A stretch of DNA of 64,000 bases, taken from contig NZ_CAAAIW010000004.1 of NCBI RefSeq assembly GCF_900640115.1, positions 1-64,000 on the forward strand. The letters are read 5' to 3'. The notes below the pieces were generated by a model. It ran no database searches and was not told the origin of the DNA. It was given only the letters and a program-made list of their open reading frames with translations. A program made the translations under genes and the position numbers. Origin of the DNA: Legionella yabuuchiae. GTDB lineage: Bacteria; Pseudomonadota; Gammaproteobacteria; Legionellales; Legionellaceae. This document shows, in pieces, positions 55,393 through 63,567 of the stretch; positions within the stretch are counted from its first letter, which is position 1; each line of letters starts with the position of its first letter.

Positions 55393-56070
55393 GTTTGAAA
55401 ATAAATAGCCAAAACCACGTACGGTTTTAATCCATTCTTCGCCCTCTGAGTTATGTCCGAGCTTATTTCGCAAATTACTGATATGCACATCTATGCTGCG
55501 ATCATAAGCGGTATAGTCTCGGCCTAAGGCATACTCCGTTAACTCTTCTTTGGAAAAGGCTTGTCCCGGAGATTTTATTAGCATTTCAAGAATATTAAAT
55601 TCAGCGTTTGTGAGTTCAATCGGGTGCTTGTCAAGCGTTACAATCCGCTGAGTGCAATCAACTACTATATTTCCCACTTCAAGAACAGGCTTTAGTATAG
55701 GAGTTTTTTTAGAACGCCTTAGGAGCGCTCGCAAGCGTGCAATAAGTTCGCGTGGGCTACAAGGCTTAGAAAGATAATCATCTGCTCCAAGTTCAAATCC
55801 AATGGTGCGATCAAGTTCATCGTCTTTAGCAGTAAGCATTAACACAGGGGCTTCTGAATGTTTCCGGATGGATTTTAAAATCTGAAATCCATTTAGTTTA
55901 GGTAGAAGAACATCAATAATTATCGCATCGAAGGGGTGATTTAGCGCTTTTTTTAATGCGATTTCACCATCGTGGACGCTCGTTACATCAAATCCTTCTG
56001 TTTAAAGATAATGTGTGATTAGGGTAGTGACCTCAGTGTCTTCATCAGCGACTAATATTTTCCGATTCAT
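55381..56070 (-). pseudogene. CpxR-like OmpR-family response regulator with in-frame stop
   Basis: Full reading from ATG 56070 is 229 codons but codon 23 is TAA (56002-56004), in ITHYL-stop-TEGFDV where Lys or Gln is expected. The rest is intact in frame. The receiver has an Asp acceptor in AIIIDVLLPKLNGF and the Lys in DDYLSKPCSP. The winged helix includes VELTNAEFNILEML-like and ALGRDYTAYDRSIDVHISNL, the CpxR signature. A later ATG at 55845 would make only half a receiver plus the DNA-binding domain. No cpxA kinase follows; the tehB gene ends there. CpxR controls Dot/Icm genes in L. pneumophila, so loss would matter. Confidence 0.85.
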
Positions 56071-56074
56071 AGCG

Positions 56075-56911
56075 TCATTCCTTATGAGCGATGCGGTGAT
56101 CGATGCATTCCACTAATTTAATGCGCCGCGCATCGGCATTTAGAATTTTAAACTCAAATTCATTAATAGATATTGTTTCACCGCGTTTTGGTAAATAGCC
56201 GAAATTAGTCATTAAAATACCGCCAATGGTATCGTAATTTTCAGTACTTAAGTCGACATCCATGTGTTCATTAAACTCTTCAATGGGGGTATGCGCTTTT
56301 ACAATGTAACGGTGATTTCCGTGGGATTTAATATAGGCTTCTTCATCAATATCAAATTCGTCTTCAATATCGCCTACAATTTGCTCAATGATATCTTCTA
56401 TCGTAACAAAGCCTGCCACAGAGCCGTATTCATCGACCACAATAGCCATGTGGTTACGATTGCTTCGAAACTCGCTCAATAGGGAGTTTAGGCGTTTACT
56501 TTCTGGTACAAAAGTCACTTCACGTGCAATGTCGAGCAAGTCGAACTCGGTATCCGACTGGCCTTGGTAACGAAGTAAATCTTTCGCATGTAAAATTCCT
56601 ACGATTTCGTCTTTGCTTTCACCGGTAACTGGAAATCTAGAGTGGCCTGACTGCGTTACAATCGCAATAATTTCAGGCAATTCCGCATTTTGGGGGACAC
56701 AAGTCATTTGTTGTTTTGGCAACATAATATCCCTTACTTTCATTTGGGTGAAAATTATGACGCCTTCGATCATGGCTAACGTTTCGGCATCTATTAAGGA
56801 GCGTATTTGTGCATCTCTTAATAGGTTGATTAACTCTTCCTTATTTTGTGGCTCCACTTGTAAAAATTGTTTTAAGCGGTTAAACCAATTCGTATCCTCT
56901 TCTTTATTCAC
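56075..56911 (-). CDS. corC: CorC-like CBS-domain protein
   Basis: The 278-aa product from GTG 56911 has GAGG seven bases upstream and an 8-bp overlap with ybeY; the longer ATG 56944 would overlap 41 bp. Two CBS domains (residues ~60-180) are recognisable by VRDIMLPKQQMTCVP and MAIVVDEYGSVAGFVTIEDI. A C-terminal CorC/HlyC domain (NYDTIGGILMTNFGYLPKRGE) follows. It is linked to magnesium and cobalt efflux. It follows ybeZ-ybeY as in E. coli, but the lnt gene usually next is replaced by the cpxR-like gene. Confidence 0.92.
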   Translation of the reverse strand: MNKEEDTNWFNRLKQFLQVEPQNKEELINLLRDAQIRSLIDAETLAMIEGVIIFTQMKVRDIMLPKQQMTCVPQNAELPEIIAIVTQSGHSRFPVTGESKDEIVGILHAKDLLRYQGQSDTEFDLLDIAREVTFVPESKRLNSLLSEFRSNRNHMAIVVDEYGSVAGFVTIEDIIEQIVGDIEDEFDIDEEAYIKSHGNHRYIVKAHTPIEEFNEHMDVDLSTENYDTIGGILMTNFGYLPKRGETISINEFEFKILNADARRIKLVECIDHRIAHKE

Positions 56912-57380
56912 TCTCAATGTCCTCGTGATGATAAGGGTCGTCAAATCCTAGCGTTGCTAACAACTGAGTTTCGATGGGCTGCATAATATTGGCATCTTCT
57001 TCTTGAATATGATCATAGCCTAGTAAGTGCAATACTCCGTGGATAACAATATGAGCCCAATGCGCTTCTAATGACTTATTGTAGGACTCACTTTCTTGCT
57101 TCAATACAGCGGGGCAAATGATCACATCCCCAAGCAAGGGAACATCTAATTCAATTTCCTTAGGAAGGCTTGCTGGAAACGAAAGCACATTGGTTGGTTT
57201 GTCCTGCTGACGGTATTGACGATTTAACTGTTGAATTTCCTCCGGTGTTACTAACCTTAGCGTAAGTTCGCCAGCGTCCAGCTCCGAGGTTAAAGCGATT
57301 TCAGCCCAGCGCTTGAGAGTATCATCTGACACGGGCGCCTCATGTTCACTGGCGTGTTGTATATCAATATGTACCGTCAT
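56904..57380 (-). CDS. ybeY: YbeY endoribonuclease / rRNA maturation factor
   Basis: The 158-aa protein has the zinc signature HGVLHLLGYDHIQEED near residue 113 (HGxLHLxGYDH) and NVLSFPASLPKEI. It is involved in 16S rRNA 3' maturation and ribosome quality control. It starts 2 bp after the PhoH-like gene stop, the conserved ybeZ-ybeY arrangement. Confidence 0.95.
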   Translation of the reverse strand: MTVHIDIQHASEHEAPVSDDTLKRWAEIALTSELDAGELTLRLVTPEEIQQLNRQYRQQDKPTNVLSFPASLPKEIELDVPLLGDVIICPAVLKQESESYNKSLEAHWAHIVIHGVLHLLGYDHIQEEDANIMQPIETQLLATLGFDDPYHHEDIESE

Positions 57381-57382
57381 TT

Positions 57383-58336
57383 TTAAGAATTGTCCTTTTC
57401 GTTTTCATTTTCATAACAGTCAATTATTTTAGACACCAAAGGATGGCGAACCACTTCGCGGCTAGAAAATTTAAAAATACCAATGCCTTCAGTACCTTCT
57501 AGCAAGGCAACTGCGTGGGAAAGTCCTGATTCAGTTCCTCGCGGCAAGTCGATTTGGGTACTATCACCCGTGACTACGGCTTTTGATCCAAACCCAATGC
57601 GAGTTAGGAACATTTTCATTTGTAAAACAGTCGTGTTCTGAGCTTCATCCAAAATGACAAAGGCTTCGTTTAAAGTACGGCCGCGCATAAACGCTAAAGG
57701 CAAGACTTCAATTACATCGCTTTGAATCAATTTTTGGGCTTCTTTAAACCCCATCATTTCATATAAAGCATCATAAATTGGCCTTAGATAAGGCAAGACT
57801 TTTTCAACCAAATCCCCAGGTAAAAAGCCAAGCTTCTCACCCGCCTCAACGGCTGGGCGCACAAAAACGAGCCGTTGTACTTCACCTTTTTCAAGGGACT
57901 CAATCGCTTTAGCAACAGCGAGATAAGTTTTACCCGTACCCGCAGGACCGACTGCAAAGCTTAGATCATAGTGATCGATTCCTGTTAAGTATTCCGATTG
58001 TTTTGCATTTCTTGGAATAATTGATTTACGACTTAATTGAATGGGTTTCGTCATTTCGATGTTCTCTTCGTCATGATTTAATAAAGATAAAACCATTTGC
58101 GATGAAATAGGGTGCGTGGCAAAGGAATGTAATTTAGCCAGCATCAATTTTGCGCGACCAACGTTTTCAGGGCACCATCCTTGTACCATAATAGTATCGT
58201 TGCCAGGATTTATTCTGACGTTAAAAAACGACTCTAAGATTTGAATGTTTTGATGCAAAGATCCGCATAAATTGGCTAATTCCAGCGCGGTAAAGGACGG
58301 TGTCGATAATAATTCGTTAAATGGTGTACTGCTCAA
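57383..58336 (-). CDS. ybeZ: PhoH-like ATPase YbeZ
   Basis: The 317-aa protein has Walker A GPAGTGKTYLAVAKAIE (~residue 131), Walker B AFVILDEAQNTT and the family PAVEAGEKLGFLPGDL. An N-terminal KH-like region precedes (VRINPGNDTIMVQG). It is a nucleotide-dependent partner of YbeY in RNA metabolism. The miaB gene that usually precedes it is absent; upstream lies a MITE. Confidence 0.94.
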   Translation of the reverse strand: MSSTPFNELLSTPSFTALELANLCGSLHQNIQILESFFNVRINPGNDTIMVQGWCPENVGRAKLMLAKLHSFATHPISSQMVLSLLNHDEENIEMTKPIQLSRKSIIPRNAKQSEYLTGIDHYDLSFAVGPAGTGKTYLAVAKAIESLEKGEVQRLVFVRPAVEAGEKLGFLPGDLVEKVLPYLRPIYDALYEMMGFKEAQKLIQSDVIEVLPLAFMRGRTLNEAFVILDEAQNTTVLQMKMFLTRIGFGSKAVVTGDSTQIDLPRGTESGLSHAVALLEGTEGIGIFKFSSREVVRHPLVSKIIDCYENENEKDNS

Positions 58337-58450
58337 TGTCTTATTAATGTTTAATTAGTATATTTATTAGAATAGTTATACGTTTAAAAATACGCAAGCC
58401 CCATTGTGCTCAGTATAATGCTAATTAATAAGATTGGCTAGGGGCTGCGC

Positions 58451-58624
58451 CACGGCTGTCCCACCATAAATTTATGTGCACTTATAAGCATAGTTGACTC
58501 TTTCTAACTCAAAACTCGTCGTTGCGAGCCATGGCGAAGCAATCCAGTTCGATGTTTTTAATGCACATCGGCCTGGATTGCTTCACTTCGTTCGCAAAGA
58601 CGTCATTTTGATGGGGCAGCCCTG
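58451..58624 (+). mobile_element. MITE copy 3 (174 bp) with perfect 10-bp target duplication
   Basis: It starts CACGGCTGTCCCACCA and ends TGATGGGGCAGCCCTG. The flanks GGGGCTGCGC at 58441-58450 and 58625-58634 are identical, so the insertion footprint is preserved. The gap 58337-58744 otherwise contains only AT-rich sequence between the divergent ybeZ and PHP genes. A short frame at 58494-58688 merely runs through the element. Confidence 0.9.
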
Positions 58625-58744
58625 GGGGCTGCGCCTGGATGTTCAGCAGGGAATAGCATATAATTACAAACAAATTCATAACATCTAATTGTGTCGCGAA
58701 CTCAGTACAAAGCCCGTAGAACACAAAGGTAATTTCACTTTGCC

Positions 58745-59569
58745 ATGATTGATTTACATTGCCATAGCACCTATTCCGATGGCACCCACGTTCCGGAAGC
58801 GTTAATCGCTATGGGGGTTCAAGCGGGACTTAAGTGTTTAGCCTTAACGGATCATGATTCTATGGCGGGAATTCCAGAGTTGATATCAGCCGCTGCTGGT
58901 CAATTAACCATTATTAATGGAATCGAATTAAGCACGCGCTGGAAAAAACATGAACTGCATATTATTGGTTTAAATCTTCCCCTTGATGATCCCACCTTCA
59001 ACGCCGTAATCGAACGTCAGCATAAAAGCCGAAAGAATCGAGCGCTAGAGATTTCTGAGAAACTAGCATCATTTGGCATTAAAAATGCTTATGAGAAAGC
59101 GTGTACTATAGCAGGACACGAACACGTGGCCCGACCTCACTTCGCTAAAGTGTTGATGGATGAAGGGATCACAACCTCAATACAAAATGGCTTTAGTCGA
59201 TACCTAGGACGGAGCAAGCCGGCTTATGTGTCTACTGCCTGGCTTACCATTGAAGAAGCTGTTCATGCGATTGTTGTTGCAGGTGGACAAGCAGTGATTG
59301 CTCATCCTTTAAAGTATTCATTGACTCGAACAAAACTAAATGAGTTAATCAGAACTTTCAAAGAATCTGGTGGTGTAGGGATGGAGGTTGTTTCTGGTGA
59401 GATAATGGATAATCAAGTGAGTGAGTTAGTCGGGCTTTGCAATCGCTACGATTTACTGGCGTCTTCTGGCTCTGATTTCCATAGTCAACAAACCTCAAGA
59501 GTTCATCTTGGCCAACAGCGGCCTTTACCTTTAAACTGTACACCGATATGGAATGAATGGACACTTTAA
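58745..59569 (+). CDS. PHP-domain phosphoesterase / 5'-3' RNase AM-like
   Basis: The 274-aa protein has the PHP metal motifs: IDLHCHSTYSDG at the start (HxH), LALTDHDSMAG, ELHIIGLNL and AVIAHPLKYS, then SSGSDFHS near the end. It matches the YciV/TrpH group, now known as RNase AM, which matures rRNA 5' ends. It lies 12 bp before the YciO-type gene, the usual pairing with a trpS downstream. Confidence 0.9.
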   Translation: MIDLHCHSTYSDGTHVPEALIAMGVQAGLKCLALTDHDSMAGIPELISAAAGQLTIINGIELSTRWKKHELHIIGLNLPLDDPTFNAVIERQHKSRKNRALEISEKLASFGIKNAYEKACTIAGHEHVARPHFAKVLMDEGITTSIQNGFSRYLGRSKPAYVSTAWLTIEEAVHAIVVAGGQAVIAHPLKYSLTRTKLNELIRTFKESGGVGMEVVSGEIMDNQVSELVGLCNRYDLLASSGSDFHSQQTSRVHLGQQRPLPLNCTPIWNEWTL

Positions 59570-59581
59570 ACCGAGGATTAT

Positions 59582-60202
59582 ATGACCCAGTTTTTTGCGA
59601 TACATCCGGACAACCCCCAGTCTAGATTGCTGCGTAAAGCAGTATCGGTTATAGAGGATGGAGGCATTATAGTTTATCCCACAGACTCTGGGTATGCGCT
59701 AGGGTGTGCCTTAGGGAATAAATCCGCGCTCGAACGAATTCGCAGGTTACGTCAACTCGATAAGCACCATAACATGACGCTCGTGTGTCGAGATTTATCG
59801 CAATTAGGAACTTATGCTCGAGTGAATAATCCTATTTTTCGCCTATTAAAGGCATTTACTCCAGGCTCGTACACCTTTATTTTAAATGCCACTAGTGAAG
59901 TACCACGGTTGATGTTACATCCCAAACGAAAAACTTTGGGGCTTCGGGTTCCTGAGAACACCATCGCATTATCATTGCTTGAATGCTTAGATGCGCCTTT
60001 ACTAAGCACTACCTTAATTTTACCAGGAGCTACCGCGCCGCTCAGTGAGCCAGAAGCCATTCGCGATCTGCTTGGTAGTCAAATTGATTTAATTATTGAT
60101 GGGGGCAATTGTTATCAAGAACCCACCACCGTTGTTGATTTGACCGGTGAGTACCCGGAAATACTAAGAGAAGGAAAAGGGGATCCTGAACCATTTAAAT
60201 AA
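59582..60202 (+). CDS. Sua5/YciO/YrdC-family protein (YciO type)
   Basis: The 206-aa protein has the YrdC fold signature VYPTDSGYALGCALGNKSA and LRVPENTIALSLL, then TTVVDLTGEYPEILREGKG. YciO is a paralogue of the t6A enzymes TsaC/Sua5; its exact role is uncertain. It has no Sua5 C-terminal domain. It is flanked by the PHP gene and trpS. Confidence 0.9.
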   Translation: MTQFFAIHPDNPQSRLLRKAVSVIEDGGIIVYPTDSGYALGCALGNKSALERIRRLRQLDKHHNMTLVCRDLSQLGTYARVNNPIFRLLKAFTPGSYTFILNATSEVPRLMLHPKRKTLGLRVPENTIALSLLECLDAPLLSTTLILPGATAPLSEPEAIRDLLGSQIDLIIDGGNCYQEPTTVVDLTGEYPEILREGKGDPEPFK

Positions 60203-60268
60203 AAAATTTCATACTTTAAAGATAGATTAAAATTTTTTTGAATTTAGCAAGAACGATCGAGGATTTGA

Positions 60269-61483
60269 ATGTCAGCGTTATTCAGTGCCAATAAACGAGT
60301 GGTTTCCGGTATGCGGGCCAGCGGAAAGTTACATCTAGGTCATTATCACGGCGTATTAAAAAATTGGATAAAATTACAGCATCAATACGACTGTTATTTT
60401 TTCGTTGCAGATTGGCATGCACTTACAACCCATTATGATGAGCCTGGAAAAATTGAAGAAAATCTTTGGGATATGGTGATCGATTGGCTGGCTTGTGGGG
60501 TTAATCCTAGCTTATCTCATGTATTCATTCAGTCATGGGTTCCTGAGCATGCAGAGCTTCATTTATTGCTCTCGATGATAACGCCTTTAGGGTGGCTTGA
60601 GCGTGTTCCAAGTTATAAAGAACAACAAGAAAAACTGCATGAGAAGGACTTATCTACCTATGGGTTTTTAGGCTATCCGTTATTACAAAGCGCAGATGTA
60701 TTATTGTATCAAGCAGATTATGTTCCTGTGGGTGAAGACCAAGCGCCCCATGTGGAATTAATTCGTGAAGTGGCACGCCGATTTAATCATCTCTATGGCC
60801 GTGAGCCAAATTTTGAGGAAGCGGTTAATGAAGCCATCAAAAAAATGGGTAAAAAAAATGGAACACTTTACACGCAGTTGCGCACTAAGTTTCAGCAAGA
60901 AGGTTGTCATGAGTCATTAAACACAGCTAAAGCCTTGCTGGCGAACCAATCCAATCTTTCCATTGGCGATAAAGAACGCTTATTAGGTTACTTAGATGGG
61001 ACTGGAAAAATCATTCTAAATGAGCCCCATGTTCTCTTAACGGAACATGCAAAAATGCCGGGGCTAGATGGACAGAAAATGTCTAAATCGTATAACAACA
61101 CCATCAGCCTCCGAGAAGATCCAGCTGATATTGAAAAGAAAATTTTGACCATGCCTACTGATCCCGCACGTGTAAAACGGACGGATCCCGGCGAACCAGA
61201 CCGATGCCCGCTGTGGCAATTTCATAAAGTATATTCTAGTGAAGAAGTAAAGACTTGGGCTCAAACGGGTTGTCGTACGGCAGGAATCGGCTGTGTCGAT
61301 TGTAAAAGGCCGGTTATTGATGCTATCCAAAATGAGTTAAAACCGATTCAAGCGTCAATCGCTGAGTTTAAACAAGATTTGGGTTCTGTGAAGCGCATTG
61401 TTGCTGAGGGAAGTGAACAAGCTCGAGAAGAAGCCAATAAAACATTAACTGACGTTCGAGAAGCGATGGGATTGGATTATTGA
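60269..61483 (+). CDS. trpS: tryptophanyl-tRNA synthetase (long form)
   Basis: The 404-aa class I synthetase has the HIGH-type motif SGKLHLGHYHG at residues ~18-28 and KMSKS in GQKMSKSYNN around residue 270. It is ~70 residues longer than E. coli TrpS (334); the extra part (around NEAIKKMGKKNGTLYTQL and ALLANQSNLSIGDKERLLGY) lies between the catalytic core and KMSKS. A second Cys-containing patch TAGIGCVDCKRP follows, where two Cys could bind metal. GAGG precedes the ATG. The stop overlaps scpA by one base. Confidence 0.95.
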   Translation: MSALFSANKRVVSGMRASGKLHLGHYHGVLKNWIKLQHQYDCYFFVADWHALTTHYDEPGKIEENLWDMVIDWLACGVNPSLSHVFIQSWVPEHAELHLLLSMITPLGWLERVPSYKEQQEKLHEKDLSTYGFLGYPLLQSADVLLYQADYVPVGEDQAPHVELIREVARRFNHLYGREPNFEEAVNEAIKKMGKKNGTLYTQLRTKFQQEGCHESLNTAKALLANQSNLSIGDKERLLGYLDGTGKIILNEPHVLLTEHAKMPGLDGQKMSKSYNNTISLREDPADIEKKILTMPTDPARVKRTDPGEPDRCPLWQFHKVYSSEEVKTWAQTGCRTAGIGCVDCKRPVIDAIQNELKPIQASIAEFKQDLGSVKRIVAEGSEQAREEANKTLTDVREAMGLDY

Positions 61484-62283
61484 TGAATGATAAGCCAGAA
61501 ATTTTAGCGGTTGTTGCAGGTAAACCTCTGCTAGAATTACCTGGAGATTTGTTTATCCCGCCCGATGCATTGGAAATTTTACTGGAGTCTTTTTCAGGGC
61601 CGCTAGATCTGCTTTTGTATTTAATTCGAAAGCAAAATATTGATATTCTCGATATACCTATGATGCATATTACTGAGCAGTATATGCATTATATTGCTTT
61701 GATGAAAGAACATCGGCTGGAGCTGGCTGCGGATTATCTAGCAATGGCCGCCATGCTCGCTGAAATAAAATCAAGAATGTTATTGCCAGTTTTTGCAAGC
61801 CAACAAAACGAAGAAGACGCTGAAGAAGACCCAAGAATGGCTTTGGTTCGAAGATTGCAGGCTTATGAGCAATTTAAAGAAGCGACAGATCATCTGGATC
61901 AGCTCCCACGCTGCGAACGAGATGTGTATCCAGTATACTTACCGTCGAATGTTGTGGCACTGAAGCGCCCAGATCCGGATGTGGCTTTAAGCACTTTGTT
62001 GGAGATGATGGAAGGGTTGTTTAAACGACAAGGGCATCGCGTTCATCATCAAATCACCCGCGAACCACTTTCGGTTCGCGAGCGAATCAATCGGGTTTTG
62101 GAGTTATTGCAGCAGCAAACCTTTTGTGAGTTCTCTTCACTGTATAGCTATCATGAGGGGCGAATGGGGGTTGTGGTTTCTTTGTTAGCCGTTCTGGAGC
62201 TCGCTAGACAATCATTATTAATCATTACGCAAGCGAATCTTTTCTCTCCAATCTACATAGGGTCGGTTGACCATGAATCATGA
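61483..62283 (+). CDS. scpA: segregation and condensation protein A
   Basis: The 266-aa kleisin has the N-terminal FSGPLDLLLYLIRKQNIDIL and AADYLAMAAMLAEIKSRMLLP, and the C-terminal winged-helix part with FCEFSSLYSYHEGRMGVVVS. ScpA with ScpB and SMC compacts and segregates the chromosome. The start is ATG 61483 (TGATG junction with trpS); an upstream TTG is unlikely. It overlaps scpB. Confidence 0.94.
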   Translation: MNDKPEILAVVAGKPLLELPGDLFIPPDALEILLESFSGPLDLLLYLIRKQNIDILDIPMMHITEQYMHYIALMKEHRLELAADYLAMAAMLAEIKSRMLLPVFASQQNEEDAEEDPRMALVRRLQAYEQFKEATDHLDQLPRCERDVYPVYLPSNVVALKRPDPDVALSTLLEMMEGLFKRQGHRVHHQITREPLSVRERINRVLELLQQQTFCEFSSLYSYHEGRMGVVVSLLAVLELARQSLLIITQANLFSPIYIGSVDHES

Positions 62284-62818
62284 GCTAAAATTGATCATAG
62301 AAGCGTTACTCATGAGTAGTTCGATGCCGCTTAGTGCTGAAGCGATATTGGCAGTCTTTAATGAATGGGAAAAACCAAGTCTCGAGCAGTTTGAAGAAGC
62401 ATTAAAGAGCTTATCTGAAGATTATCAGGCGCGTGCCATTGAACTTGTTCAAGTCGCTGGCGGATATCGGTTACAGACCAAGCCATTTTATAGTGGCTGG
62501 ATTGAACGCCTTACAATCGAAAAACCTACTCGATATTCACGGGCTTTGTTAGAGACTTTGGCAATTATCGCTTATAAACAACCCGTTACTAGAGGAGACA
62601 TTGAAGAAATACGTGGAGTGGCAGTCAGCACCGCAATTATAAAAACCTTATTAGAACGCGAATGGGTACGGGTCGCTGGGCATCGAGATGTTCCGGGAAG
62701 ACCTGCCGTTTATGCAACTACAAGACAGTTTTTAGATTACTTTAACCTTAAAAGTCTCAATGATTTGCCGAGTCTTAATCAACCCGCCGGCATTGAGACC
62801 TCTAACTTGAATGAATGA
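62273..62818 (+). CDS. scpB: segregation and condensation protein B
   Basis: The 181-aa protein starts at ATG 62273, inside the end of scpA (11-bp overlap). It has two winged-helix domains with the family pattern KLIIEALLMSSSMPLSAEAI, LVQVAGGYRLQTKP and LETLAIIAYKQPVTRGDIEE. It works as a dimer with ScpA and SMC. The stop overlaps rluB by 4 bp (ATGA). Confidence 0.94.
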   Translation: MNHELKLIIEALLMSSSMPLSAEAILAVFNEWEKPSLEQFEEALKSLSEDYQARAIELVQVAGGYRLQTKPFYSGWIERLTIEKPTRYSRALLETLAIIAYKQPVTRGDIEEIRGVAVSTAIIKTLLEREWVRVAGHRDVPGRPAVYATTRQFLDYFNLKSLNDLPSLNQPAGIETSNLNE

Positions 62819-63555
62819 TTATGAGCAGTGAACGATTACAAAAAGTATTGAGCCAAGCGGGTTTCGGGTCTCGTCGTGAAATGGAGCGTTGGATTGAAAG
62901 CGGCTTTATTCATATTAATGGTGAGCAAGCTAAATTAGGCGCTACCGTGAGCGCGAGTGATAAAATCAGTGTTAAGGGAAGGATTATTGCGAATCCATTG
63001 AAGATCGCCTCTAAGACGAGAATCCTACTCTACCATAAGCCTGTAGGTGAAATATCTAGTCGACATGATCCTAAGCACACTAAAACCGTATTTGATAGCC
63101 TACCCCATTTAGCGCAAGGACGCTGGGTTCAAGTCGGGCGTTTGGATATTAACACATCGGGCCTTATGATTTTCACAAACAATGGCGAGCTTGCCAACCG
63201 CTTAATGCATCCTAAATACGAACTTGAACGAGAATATGCTGTTCGAGTTAGGGGGGACGTAAGTCGTGAGACCCTACGATCCTTGGAAAAAGGTGTGGAG
63301 CTTGAAGATGGTTTGGCAAAATTTAAGAAGATAGAATTTCGCGGTGGTGAAGGAACCAACAGTTGGTATCATGTCATCATCACCGAAGGAAAGAATCGCG
63401 AAGTGCGGCGATTATGGCAATCGCAAGGGGTTGAAGTCAGTCGTCTAATTCGCATTCGCTATGGAAATTTATCCCTCCCAAGATTTTTGGCACGGGGTCA
63501 ATCGGTGGAGTTATCTCCACAAGAAGTTGATAAATTTATTGCAAATTTAAAGTAG
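62815..63555 (+). CDS. rluB: 23S rRNA pseudouridine synthase RluB-like
   Basis: The 246-aa protein has an S4 domain (RLQKVLSQAGFGSRREMERW) and a RsuA/RluB catalytic domain with the Asp in VGRLDINTSGLMIFTNNGEL and the LTEGKNREVRRL-like patch IITEGKNREVRRLWQ. It modifies 23S rRNA around position 2605 (E. coli numbering). The ATG 62815 overlaps scpB; ATG 62821 is an alternative start two codons later. It is usually found after scpAB. Confidence 0.93.
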   Translation: MIMSSERLQKVLSQAGFGSRREMERWIESGFIHINGEQAKLGATVSASDKISVKGRIIANPLKIASKTRILLYHKPVGEISSRHDPKHTKTVFDSLPHLAQGRWVQVGRLDINTSGLMIFTNNGELANRLMHPKYELEREYAVRVRGDVSRETLRSLEKGVELEDGLAKFKKIEFRGGEGTNSWYHVIITEGKNREVRRLWQSQGVEVSRLIRIRYGNLSLPRFLARGQSVELSPQEVDKFIANLK

Positions 63556-63567
63556 TTGGATGTATTC

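Noticed and set aside
58494-58688. 64-aa frame across MITE copy 3
   Set aside because: It follows the hairpin of the element and is not kept as a frame in the other copies.
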